DNA of 41,391 nt, taken from assembly GCA_017635095.1 (NCBI GenBank), contig JAGBMA010000087.1, positions 1 through 41,391 of the forward strand, in the 5' to 3' direction. Position 1 is the stretch's first letter. Each line of letters starts with the position of its first letter. The notes below the pieces were generated by a model that was not told the DNA's origin, did not search any database, and saw only the letters and a list, made by a program, of their open reading frames with translations. The translations under genes were made by a program, and so were the position numbers. The DNA is from Ruminiclostridium sp. GTDB taxonomy: Bacteria > Bacillota > Clostridia > Oscillospirales > Ruminococcaceae. Positions 10,010-16,929 of this stretch are shown one piece after another.

Positions 10010-10177
10010 TTAAAAATCATGCGTCCGTGCATCGGAGAGGTAGTTCTGCATATCTATGTATGCGTTCTTCAATTCCTCTAACGTCATTTCTTCGGGGTTC
10101 TCGCCGTAGAGATAGTATTTGCCGCTTTCCCTTGCCTTGCGAAATTCCTCGATGTAGTATTCTCTGTCGTCACTCAT
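10010..10177 (-). CDS. Small acidic protein (55 residues)
   Basis: This short frame begins with ATG at 10177 (AGGAG 10 nt upstream) and reads MSDDREYYIEEFRKARESG ... ENPEEMTLEELKNAY ... LSDARTHDF. It is highly charged and helical, with no known domain. It fits tightly between the WYL gene (21 nt upstream) and the 91-residue gene (15 nt downstream), which supports it as real. Confidence 0.6.
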   Translation of the reverse strand: MSDDREYYIEEFRKARESGKYYLYGENPEEMTLEELKNAYIDMQNYLSDARTHDF

Positions 10178-10198
10178 GGTATCAATTCTCCTGTCCTT

Positions 10199-11191
10199 TT
10201 ATTTATATTTGTCCGCAACTTTGTGAAGCATCGCGGAGTATTGTTGTTTCAGCTCCGGCGGTTCAACGATCTCCGCCTGCGTTCCGAACAGAAACAGCCA
10301 CGAGAAGAAGGCGGCTGGCTGCTCTGTCTGAACATCTGTCCATATCGCAAAATGTTCGTTATCGTCAGATAAGATAGTAATATCTTTCCCGAAACGGTCT
10401 ATGACAGCATTTATCAGACTGTTTTCAAAGCAAAGTCTTACAGGCTCGCTGTGACCGCTGAACATAGAAAAGGTGCTTTTCAGATACTCCGATATTTTAA
10501 AATCAGGATCCGCCTTTATAAATGGTTCATCTGTAATATCAATACGTTCCATTCGGTCAACTCTGAAATTTGTCAGAAGATCCGGACGCTTGTCGTATCT
10601 TGCGACAAGATAATACTGCTCATTGCTGAATGTAAGAGCATAAGGGGAGCAAGTTCTTTTACCGCTGCGATATTTTTTGTGCTTCTTTGTATCATAATCG
10701 AAGTATGCAAATGATATTTTTCTTTTCTCGGCAATTGCCCTATGAAGGATATCGACATTGGATAAAGTCTGCTCATTCTGTGTTTTACCGCGACCTACAA
10801 CATAAACCTGTCGCTGTAATTGTTTTGCGGAATGTATGTTCGTAAGCGTTTCAAGCTTCTTTATTAGTTCCCGCGATCTTTTTTCGGTAAGAAATTTTGA
10901 CGAAGATACTTCATCCGCAAGCACCTTTAATTCCGACAATTCAAAAGTTCGGTTTACAAGGTAATAACCGCTGTTGCTGCCTTTGGTTCCAATTATCTCT
11001 GCACCAAATGTCCGCAGCGCTTCAATATCTTCATATATACCCTTCCTGCCTGCGGTTATTCCATACTGTTCAAGTTCTGAAAGTATCTCCGGCATTGATA
11101 TTTTGTGGTTCTCGTCAGTATTCTCAAAGAGTATCTTGTATAGATACATTACTTTAAGACGCTGAATATTGCTTTTTCCGTTATCCGTCAT
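10199..11191 (-). CDS. WYL-domain transcriptional regulator
   Basis: 330 residues behind GGAGG. An N-terminal winged helix-turn-helix (ISMPEILSELEQYGITAGRKGIYEDIEALRTFG) is followed by the WYL domain (about 140-240: VDILHRAIAEKRKISFAYFDYD ... CSPYALTFSNEQYYLVARYD ... FRVDRMERIDI) and the C-terminal WCX region. WYL regulators sense ligands, often nucleic acids or nucleotides, and frequently control phage-defence or DNA-damage genes. It lies between ImmA and two small genes plus rmuC, which suggests that these form one regulated unit. Confidence 0.9.
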   Translation of the reverse strand: MTDNGKSNIQRLKVMYLYKILFENTDENHKISMPEILSELEQYGITAGRKGIYEDIEALRTFGAEIIGTKGSNSGYYLVNRTFELSELKVLADEVSSSKFLTEKRSRELIKKLETLTNIHSAKQLQRQVYVVGRGKTQNEQTLSNVDILHRAIAEKRKISFAYFDYDTKKHKKYRSGKRTCSPYALTFSNEQYYLVARYDKRPDLLTNFRVDRMERIDITDEPFIKADPDFKISEYLKSTFSMFSGHSEPVRLCFENSLINAVIDRFGKDITILSDDNEHFAIWTDVQTEQPAAFFSWLFLFGTQAEIVEPPELKQQYSAMLHKVADKYK

Positions 11192-11206
11192 ATATACCTC
11201 CGGGTA

Positions 11207-11710
11207 TCAATATGCAAGGAAGTCAGAACGGATCTCCTCGCTGAGATAAAGGGTGAATCCGCGGTCTATCATATCCTCTATCTTTATTAGCATAAGCTGA
11301 TGCGGAACATACATAACAGCAGCCGCCTGAGCACTGGTATATCCGTATTCCGCAAGCTCGATAATTTCCTTATCGCTGAGAAGCATATTCGCCGCAAAGA
11401 CATTTGCTTCCTTTTCGGTCTTTCCGGTCATATCATAGAGCGTGAATTCCTGGAATGCGTTAACGGCTAAATCCCTGTGCAGCAGATAGTGTCCTATTTC
11501 ATGCATAAGAACGATGCGCATAGTTATCTCGTCAAGGGCTTCATTCAGCCAAATGAAGTTAATCCCGTCGATCATTCTGTACATTCCTTTCAGCTTGCTG
11601 CAACGGAAATACCGTATAACTATCCCAAGATAGTCAGCAAGCCGGTAAGGGTCATTCGTTCTGTACTTCTTCATCAGCTTCCTTGCAAGTGTAAAAATAT
11701 CGGCGTTCAT
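11207..11710 (-). CDS. immA: ImmA/IrrE-family zinc metallopeptidase
   Basis: 167 residues with AAGGAG before the ATG. The zinc site is MHEIGHYLLH (His70, Glu71, His74), and the downstream helix EKEANVFAANMLL supplies the third ligand. In ICEBs1 and related elements ImmA cleaves the ImmR repressor to induce excision and transfer. Here the matching regulator lies immediately upstream (11816-12223) on the same strand, which supports that role by analogy. Confidence 0.85.
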   Translation of the reverse strand: MNADIFTLARKLMKKYRTNDPYRLADYLGIVIRYFRCSKLKGMYRMIDGINFIWLNEALDEITMRIVLMHEIGHYLLHRDLAVNAFQEFTLYDMTGKTEKEANVFAANMLLSDKEIIELAEYGYTSAQAAAVMYVPHQLMLIKIEDMIDRGFTLYLSEEIRSDFLAY

Positions 11711-11815
11711 AGACTTCCCGCTCCTTTCTGAATATTCCTGCTATATTTCTATTATAACACATTAAGTGTCCCATGCGCAGGACAGTCAGAAAATAATTTT
11801 TATACTTGCGGTATA

Positions 11816-12223
11816 TTATTCTTTTCTGTATTTTTTCGGAGTGTACTTTCGCTTGTTTATCTCTTTGGCTTCCCAATATGCTTCTGTTATCGCTCTGAAC
11901 ACTTCGTCCTTGTCCTCGTCCGTAACATCACCACCTGCGAACAAAGCCTGTGCGTTATCTATAAGGTTCTGCGCTGATTTTCTGCCTTTCGCTCCGTAGC
12001 GTTCTTCAGCTTCGACTACGAAAAATTCCTCATCGGTCATCAGTGCATCCCTGCTTACTTCTAACGCATCTGCGATTTTCTCTATAGTTTCCGTACTCGG
12101 AGTACGGGTTCCTTGTTCGTAATACTGAACAGCTCTTAATGTGATCCCGACCTTGTTCGCAAGCTCAGTCTGTGTCAATTCCCGTATTTTTCTGAACGAA
12201 ACAAGTCTGTCTTTAAATTCCAT
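11816..12223 (-). CDS. immR: ImmR-like HTH (XRE/Cro-CI) repressor
   Basis: 135 residues from the ATG at 12223, chosen because GGAGG sits 5 nt upstream; longer forms lack one. The helix-turn-helix is LTQTELANKVGITLRAVQYYEQGTR, with PSTETIEKIADALEVS completing the fold. The C-terminal half is acidic and then lysine-rich (KRKYTPKKYRKE). It is divergent from the transfer operon, with the consensus promoter at 12273-12301 between them, and precedes immA. By analogy with ICEBs1 it should repress that promoter until ImmA removes it. Confidence 0.85.
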   Translation of the reverse strand: MEFKDRLVSFRKIRELTQTELANKVGITLRAVQYYEQGTRTPSTETIEKIADALEVSRDALMTDEEFFVVEAEERYGAKGRKSAQNLIDNAQALFAGGDVTDEDKDEVFRAITEAYWEAKEINKRKYTPKKYRKE

Positions 12224-12272
12224 ACAAGCCTCCAAATAAATTTGTGCATTGTTACAAATTTGAAATTTCCTA

Positions 12273-12301
12273 TTGACAAACATGGTCTGTTTGGATATAA
12301 T
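12273..12301 (+). promoter_or_regulatory. Perfect consensus promoter of the ICE transfer region
   Basis: TTGACA (12273-12278) and TATAAT (12296-12301) with exactly 17 nt between them, reading toward 12403. Such a strong promoter needs a repressor, and the ImmR-like gene is divergent next to it. Confidence 0.85.
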
Positions 12302-12318
12302 GATAATCACAAACCTTG

Positions 12319-12347
12319 TTCGTATTTATTTTACCATAATACGAACG
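12319..12347. promoter_or_regulatory. Candidate operator: inverted repeat downstream of the main promoter
   Basis: GTTCGTATT and AATACGAAC form a 9-bp inverted repeat around about 11 nt, just after the transcription start expected for the 12273-12301 promoter. It is a plausible binding site for the ImmR-like repressor. Confidence 0.5.
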
Positions 12348-12402
12348 CCGTGTCAAGAGTTTTTTCAAAAAAAGATATGTTTTAAGGAAAGGAAGTAAGA
12401 AT

Positions 12403-12933
12403 ATGGCTAAAGAGACTGCTGCTGCCCGCATGATAAAGGACGATTACGCAATGGTGGGACTTGATGTTGATGAAACAATCAAGAAAACAGAGATCATTCT
12501 TAAGATATACCGGAAGGTCGCGTGGTGTACCGGCGAGGAATTTGACGAGCTGAACGAGATAACTTATGAAAGCTGCATGGGCGATACGGAGACCCTCAGC
12601 TATCTTCTTAATTTTGCTCCGGATAAGGAAATGGAGACATTCCGTGCGAGAGCTATAAACGCGATGCAGGCGAAAGCTCTGCTCGACCTTATAAATAAGT
12701 CGATCACAAAGCTGCGTACATATCCCAATAACGGTAAGATATATTACTCTATTCTGAATATGAAGTATATGGAGTATTTTGATTTCGATGAAGCCGAGAT
12801 ACTTGAACAGTTAGGACTTGAAAGAAGTACATACTACCGGCGCAAGAAAGAAGCTACTATGCTTTTGGGATATATTCTGTTCGGTATCATGATACCGAAA
12901 TACATTATAATGCAAAGGTCGGTGAGTGCTTGA
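12403..12933 (+). CDS. ArpU/RinA-like or sigma-like transcriptional regulator
   Basis: 176 residues behind AAGGAAAGGAAG. The C-terminal part has the pattern of phage late regulators and DUF1492-type proteins: KIYYSILNMKYME followed by DEAEILEQLGLERSTYYRRKKEATMLLGYILFG, a helix-turn-helix with the YYRRKKEA recognition helix. It is the first gene behind the ICE's strongest promoter and precedes a sigma-like gene, so it may be an early activator of transfer. The family match is by pattern only. Confidence 0.6.
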   Translation: MAKETAAARMIKDDYAMVGLDVDETIKKTEIILKIYRKVAWCTGEEFDELNEITYESCMGDTETLSYLLNFAPDKEMETFRARAINAMQAKALLDLINKSITKLRTYPNNGKIYYSILNMKYMEYFDFDEAEILEQLGLERSTYYRRKKEATMLLGYILFGIMIPKYIIMQRSVSA

Positions 12934-13021
12934 TACATAGTTGAAACTTAGTTGCGACTTTTTTGAAACAAAAGTCCGACAAAATAACCACCTGTTTGGT
13001 ACTGACACGCAATGTCAAGTG

Positions 13022-13030
13022 TGATATAAT
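13022..13030 (+). promoter_or_regulatory. Extended -10 promoter before the 13293 leader
   Basis: TGATATAAT has the TGn extension plus a perfect -10 (13025-13030). A weak -35-like TGACAC lies 16 nt upstream of the -10. Transcripts would meet the hairpins at 13077-13118 and 13130-13157 before reaching the sigma-like gene. Confidence 0.55.
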
Positions 13031-13076
13031 GTGTATGGTGGATAACTGCACACATAAAATTCAATAGGGCTTAACA

Positions 13077-13118
13077 GCTCCATGTTCTGCATCTCGCAGA
13101 GCATGGGGCTTTTTTTAT
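13077..13118 (+). terminator. Terminator or attenuator hairpin 1
   Basis: CCATGTTCTGC pairs with GCAGAGCATGGGG (one G-T), followed by a run of seven T. It can end transcripts from the 12403 gene, or those starting at the 13022-13030 promoter, which would leave a small RNA of about 80 nt. Confidence 0.75.
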
Positions 13119-13242
13119 GCCCGTTTTTGGCAACGCCCGTTCGGGTGCTGCTTTTTTAGTGTGCGTTTCCATACTTCCGCGAAAGGGACGTACACATTAT
13201 GTATTGGTACAGGATAAGGTATCCGTGATCCCGGAATTTTGA
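13117..13242 (+). CDS. Possible 41-residue leader peptide
   Basis: An ATG at 13117, with GGGG 8 nt upstream inside the terminator stem, opens a frame beginning MPVFGNARSGAAFLVCVSIL and ending VLVQDKVSVIPEF. Its stop codon (13240-13242) falls within the left arm of the hairpin that abuts the Shine-Dalgarno sequence of the next gene. It may be a regulatory leader peptide rather than a functional protein. It is not certain to be translated. Confidence 0.35.
   Translation: MPVFGNARSGAAFLVCVSILPRKGRTHYVLVQDKVSVIPEF
13130..13157 (+). terminator. Second terminator-like hairpin inside the leader
   Basis: GCAACGCCCG pairs imperfectly with CGGGTGCTGC and is followed by six T. It lies inside the 41-residue leader frame, so a translating ribosome would disrupt it. 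Confidence 0.5.
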
Positions 13243-13283
13243 TTTAATTTGTTCGTTTCAAATCTTAAAAATCAAAATTCCGG
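13231..13283 (+). promoter_or_regulatory. 15-bp perfect hairpin abutting the Shine-Dalgarno of the sigma-like gene
   Basis: CCGGAATTTTGATTT (13231-13245) pairs perfectly with AAATCAAAATTCCGG (13269-13283). The last two G of the stem are the first two of GGAGG (13282-13286), the ribosome binding site of the gene at 13293. The stem could limit translation initiation or protect the transcript. Confidence 0.65.
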
Positions 13284-13292
13284 AGGTCAATT

Positions 13293-13787
13293 ATGGACGC
13301 TATTACAAAATTATTAAAGACTATACGCTATACTGCGCTTGAAAACGGTAATTACAGGATCCGTGTCAGGGACTTCTACCCTAAGAATGTTTCAGAGGAA
13401 GAGTACACCGAGGTAAACTACGATACCCTTATCTACCTTGCCAAAAGCAAGAGAAAGAAAAAAGCACAGGAGATGGAGGATTACCGCAAGCTCACGAAGT
13501 TCTCTTTTGATGAGGTAAAACTTGCCGAAATGGAAGGCATATTTATTCCTTCCGCAGAGGATCAGAACATGGATAAGATTACTTCCGAAGCTCTTCGTAA
13601 CGCTCTGCTCGCACTTGATGAAAAATCTCGCAGAAGGTTCTATCTGCGTCACGTCGTAGGTCTTAAGGTAAATCAGATAGCTGATATGGAAGGTGTCAGC
13701 CCCCAGGCTGTCGGACAGAATATCGAGGTAACCAAAAAAAGACTTCAGAAATATATGTGCAACAATGACAGTTGGCAAGACTTATAA
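13293..13787 (+). CDS. Sigma-70-like regulator of the conjugative element
   Basis: 164 residues with GGAGG 7 nt before the ATG. The last third is a clear sigma-70 region 4: ALRNALLALDEKSRRRFYLRHVVGLKVNQIADMEGVSPQAVGQNIEVTKKRLQKYM. The N-terminal part (ENGNYRIRVRDFYPKNVSEEEYTEVNYDTLIYLAKSK, abbreviated motif) is typical of the small sigma-like proteins of Tn916/Tn1549-type elements and lacks a full region 2. It precedes pcfB and the transfer genes. It is probably a transfer-gene regulator; the target promoter is unknown. Confidence 0.75.
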   Translation: MDAITKLLKTIRYTALENGNYRIRVRDFYPKNVSEEEYTEVNYDTLIYLAKSKRKKKAQEMEDYRKLTKFSFDEVKLAEMEGIFIPSAEDQNMDKITSEALRNALLALDEKSRRRFYLRHVVGLKVNQIADMEGVSPQAVGQNIEVTKKRLQKYMCNNDSWQDL

Positions 13788-13837
13788 AAAGAATTTTTAG
13801 TGCATATTAACCAAATCTGCATTTTTGAAAGATTTTT

Positions 13838-13878
13838 GCCTTTCAAAAAACGGCTTTTTTGTAGGTACTTATGAGAGG
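13838..13878 (+). repeat. 41-bp inverted repeat copy B, in front of pcfB
   Basis: This segment includes a CTTTCAAA hairpin arm, a T-run, and TGTAGGTACTTATGAGAGG (13860-13878). It matches the minus strand of 6335-6375 with about four mismatches in 41 nt. It ends about 48 bp before the pcfB start codon. Confidence 0.8.
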
Positions 13879-13925
13879 CAAAAAATATCGCCTCCCGGAG
13901 TTCATACAGAAAGGGGTGAAAGGAG

Positions 13926-15299
13926 ATGCACGGAGATGATGTAGCGAGTGCCGGCGTTGAAGTGTCAACACAGATCGTCAGCAAAGCTACGGAAATAATT
14001 ATGGATCTGTTGAAGATCGCAATCGAAAGAGAGCGAGAAGCAAGGCGTGACAGAGCCGATGCCGAACCGAGATTGTCCGGTGGCGAGGTGACATATCAGA
14101 AGTTAAAGGCAGGCGGCGAAGTCACGATGCTACCGTCATTCGATAAGAATGATTACGGTGAGTTCCTGAAGCGAGCGAAAAAAATGGACGTTCCTGTAGC
14201 GGCGATACAGGAGAGCGGAAAAGAAAACACGTTATCCCTGTTCTTTAATGTAAAGGATAAGGAAGCTGTAAACGCAATCGTCCAGGATATTATTCGTGAG
14301 AAGATGAACCAACCGGAACAGGCTGAACGAATGATTACGCTCGAAAAAAGCGATGTAGAAGCATTTCAGATGTATTGCTCGGAACACGATATCCCGGTAA
14401 GCTTTATGGAAAGCAAGGACGGGGTCAAATGCATATTCGGACAGACTTATGAAAAGCAGATACAAGCGGCTGTCGAGCACTTTCAGCAGATACATGGCGA
14501 GCTGTCTGAAACAACTATTGATGTGACCAATGGCGATAAGGGAAAACCAAAGATAGTTGTGGAGGACGGTCAGCTCGGAAAAAAGCTGACGATCAACTTC
14601 TGTACAAAGGCAAAGGTCGAAAGGATATTGCAGGACAGGCTCGGCTACAGCGAAGAAAAAGCTGTAGAAATGGCTAATAATCTTGCAGGAAAACTATCGG
14701 ACGAACGTCTTGGGTACTATCTGAGCGGTTCGCGGCAGTTGGAGCAGATGCAATACTACGAAAAGGATATCCGGTTCGATGATGACAATTTGCTCCTCGA
14801 TAAGTTCTCATTTGCAAAAATGCAGCTGCAGAACGATGAAGCCAAACGGCTTACGATAACTGATGATCGCGGTCATTTCGTAGTTATTTCCGAGAACAAC
14901 CACAACAGAGCAGATATAGAACGGAGTATCCGGCAGCACCTTGATGTCCGGGATTCGGAAACGGTCATGGCTATTATGACAAAGGCTGAAAAGCTGGGAT
15001 TCGTAGATGCACCGAAAATATCACAATATAAGGAGTACCTTATAGAACGTGACAGTCAGACATCATTTACGGTCCGCGGCGGCAGCACAGTCGTAAGGCT
15101 CGACCTAAAAGACAAGGAAACCGCTAAAAAGCAGCTTATGGACAGCTTCGGCATGAACGAAGCCAAAGCTGAACGTGTGTTTACAAAGGCGGTAAATCAA
15201 AGTCTTGTTCATAACCTGCTGCGAAAAGCAAAGGAAAAAGCTAAAAAATCTGCGGATACCCTCAGAAACAAGAAAAAAGAGAGGGGGAGCAGAAAATAG
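13926..15299 (+). CDS. pcfB: PcfB-like (DUF3801) substrate-recruitment protein, extended
   Basis: 457 residues. The ATG at 13926 is preceded by AAAGGGG at good spacing. The first 150 residues follow the DUF3801/PcfB pattern (VSTQIVSKATEIIMDLLK ... GGEVTYQKLKAGGEVTML ... FLKRAKKMDVPVA). In Enterococcus pCF10, PcfB works with the coupling ATPase PcfC to bring the relaxosome to the channel. Family members are usually about 150 residues. This one continues with a second similar alpha/beta module (TLEKSDVEAFQMYCSEHDIPVSF) and a long region with a lysine-rich C-terminus. It lies directly before the VirD4/PcfC gene, which it overlaps or nearly overlaps. Confidence 0.8.
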   Translation: MHGDDVASAGVEVSTQIVSKATEIIMDLLKIAIEREREARRDRADAEPRLSGGEVTYQKLKAGGEVTMLPSFDKNDYGEFLKRAKKMDVPVAAIQESGKENTLSLFFNVKDKEAVNAIVQDIIREKMNQPEQAERMITLEKSDVEAFQMYCSEHDIPVSFMESKDGVKCIFGQTYEKQIQAAVEHFQQIHGELSETTIDVTNGDKGKPKIVVEDGQLGKKLTINFCTKAKVERILQDRLGYSEEKAVEMANNLAGKLSDERLGYYLSGSRQLEQMQYYEKDIRFDDDNLLLDKFSFAKMQLQNDEAKRLTITDDRGHFVVISENNHNRADIERSIRQHLDVRDSETVMAIMTKAEKLGFVDAPKISQYKEYLIERDSQTSFTVRGGSTVVRLDLKDKETAKKQLMDSFGMNEAKAERVFTKAVNQSLVHNLLRKAKEKAKKSADTLRNKKKERGSRK

Positions 15300-16831
15300 C
15301 GAGAGTAGCAAAAAAGCCGGACATCATCACTATCGGCATATACGCGGCGCTTGCATTGTTCGCAATATATCTTGCGGCTTCGCTGGGTACCTGCGTGGAT
15401 ATGTCGCTTGACGAGGACGGAAAGCTGGACTTCGACATTTTTGCGAACAGCCTTGAAGCTACGGTATCCGACACCGGCGTGGTGTTTGAATACTTACAGC
15501 TCGGCGGATACGCAACGCTGTTCCCGATATTTACAGCGTTCGGTCTCGGTCTGTATGTGCCGATGAAGATCACCGGCAAAAAGAAATTCCACAGAAAGGG
15601 GGAAGAACATGGTTCGGCACGGTGGGCGAATCAGAAGGAAATAAAATCGCTTCTCGATAAGCCCCCGAAACCGAAAAAAGAAGATAAAAAAACCAATAAG
15701 CAGGATAGTCAGACGGAAACGGAGGTCATAGAAAAACCGCCTGACAGCGAAACAGAGAGCGTTACAGAGATAATTGAGGACGCTGTAAGTACTGATGATG
15801 CACCGGAGATAAAGGTAGTTTCCGATGATACCGAGATATCTGACACTGTGGGCGATGACATATCATCAGCCGAAAACACACGGGTTGATGTAACCGCTGA
15901 CAGCTCGGACGCTGAAAACCCTGCACTACCCTGCAACACGGAAGTCGCTGAAACAGCGGATACGAACATCACGGAAGCTGTTCAACCTGAAGCCCCGGTC
16001 GCTGATGAAACTGCACCCGAAAAACCTCTGAAAAAGTTCTTTCGGACTATAGGAGCTCCGATAATCGCTATCATAGCCATCTGCAAGGCTTACAGGGAAA
16101 AGAAAAAGATGTTTGTTAAAGACAACAACATCATTCTTACCAATGAAGTCAAGATGTCGCTGAATACCCGTCAGACGAGGAAAAACCTGAATGTCATGGT
16201 CATAGGCGGATCCGGTTCCGGTAAATCCCGGTTCTATGTAAAGCCTAATCTGATGCAGGCGAATACAAGCTATGTATGCACCGACCCGAAGGGAGAACTG
16301 CTGCGCTCAACAGGAAAAATGCTTGAAAAGTACGGATACAAGATAAAAGTATTTAACCTTATCGACATGACGCACTCCAACAACTACAATCCTTTTAATT
16401 ACATATACGACGTTAATGGTAATTACAGCACAACGGCAGTAATTAAAATGATAAATGTTCTGATGAAGAACACGCAGAAGGAAGGCGGCGGCAGTTCAGA
16501 TCAATTTTGGGACGACAGCACGAAGGCGCTTCTCGCGGCACTTTGCTTTTATCTCGTTGAATGCGAGGATAAGGACAAGCAGAATTTCTCGGAAGTCATG
16601 AAGCTGCTCAAAAAGGCAGAAGTCAAGGAAGGCAGCGACGATTTCCAGTCCGATCTTGACCTAATCTTTGATGCTCTTGAACATCCCGAAAACTACAGAC
16701 AAGTAGTTGAGGAGAACGAGAAGATGAAGGAACTACACCTGATAGATCTTGCCAATAGAGCAAAGCGTCCGTCGGAATATATGTGCATCAAGTATTACAA
16801 GGATTTCAAAAAAGCCGCGGGTGTTGTATAA
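15296..16831 (+). CDS. VirD4/PcfC-type coupling protein, 5' part (interrupted by the IME)
   Basis: This is the N-terminal part of the type IV coupling ATPase that feeds DNA to the conjugation channel. Homology (TIGIYAALALFAIYLAASLG, the first membrane helix) begins before the first TTG at 15356, and the frame is open back to an ATA at 15296, 6 nt after GGGGGAG and overlapping the pcfB stop; I chose that start tentatively. A second helix and the GSARWANQKE motif follow. An unusual acidic stretch of about 170 residues rich in Glu, Asp and Thr then precedes Walker A (VIGGSGSGKSRFYVKPN). The frame ends soon after KKAAG at the IME junction: VV and a stop are element sequence. The rest of the gene is at 25938-27011. 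Confidence 0.85.
   Translation: MARVAKKPDIITIGIYAALALFAIYLAASLGTCVDMSLDEDGKLDFDIFANSLEATVSDTGVVFEYLQLGGYATLFPIFTAFGLGLYVPMKITGKKKFHRKGEEHGSARWANQKEIKSLLDKPPKPKKEDKKTNKQDSQTETEVIEKPPDSETESVTEIIEDAVSTDDAPEIKVVSDDTEISDTVGDDISSAENTRVDVTADSSDAENPALPCNTEVAETADTNITEAVQPEAPVADETAPEKPLKKFFRTIGAPIIAIIAICKAYREKKKMFVKDNNIILTNEVKMSLNTRQTRKNLNVMVIGGSGSGKSRFYVKPNLMQANTSYVCTDPKGELLRSTGKMLEKYGYKIKVFNLIDMTHSNNYNPFNYIYDVNGNYSTTAVIKMINVLMKNTQKEGGGSSDQFWDDSTKALLAALCFYLVECEDKDKQNFSEVMKLLKKAEVKEGSDDFQSDLDLIFDALEHPENYRQVVEENEKMKELHLIDLANRAKRPSEYMCIKYYKDFKKAAGVV
16820..16821. other. attL core dinucleotide (GG) of the IME
   Basis: On the left is VirD4 coding sequence (KKAA), on the right is element sequence beginning TGTTGTATAAT. 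Large serine recombinases of this family cut at a 2-bp core. Confidence 0.75.
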
Positions 16832-16832
16832 T
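16827..16832 (+). promoter_or_regulatory. Half-promoter: -10 box of the IME recombinase at the left end
   Basis: TATAAT lies 6 nt inside the left core. In the integrated state the hexamer 17 nt upstream (16804-16809, TTTCAA) is a poor -35. In the excised circle the TTGACA at 25931-25936 would lie exactly 17 nt upstream. Confidence 0.75.
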
Positions 16833-16845
16833 ATAGGGGAAATAT

Positions 16846-16885
16846 TAATCACGCATTTGAAAAATCCCGCAAATGCTGATTATTA
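16846..16885. repeat. Inverted repeat in the recombinase leader
   Basis: TAATCACGCATTTG pairs with CAAATGCTGATTA apart from one bulged base. It lies between the left end and the recombinase start, so it would be part of the leader of the transcript from the circle promoter. Confidence 0.55.
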
Positions 16886-16929
16886 TGGGAAATAACAGGT
16901 TACATAAACCAGCCGAAGGAGGTCTATTT

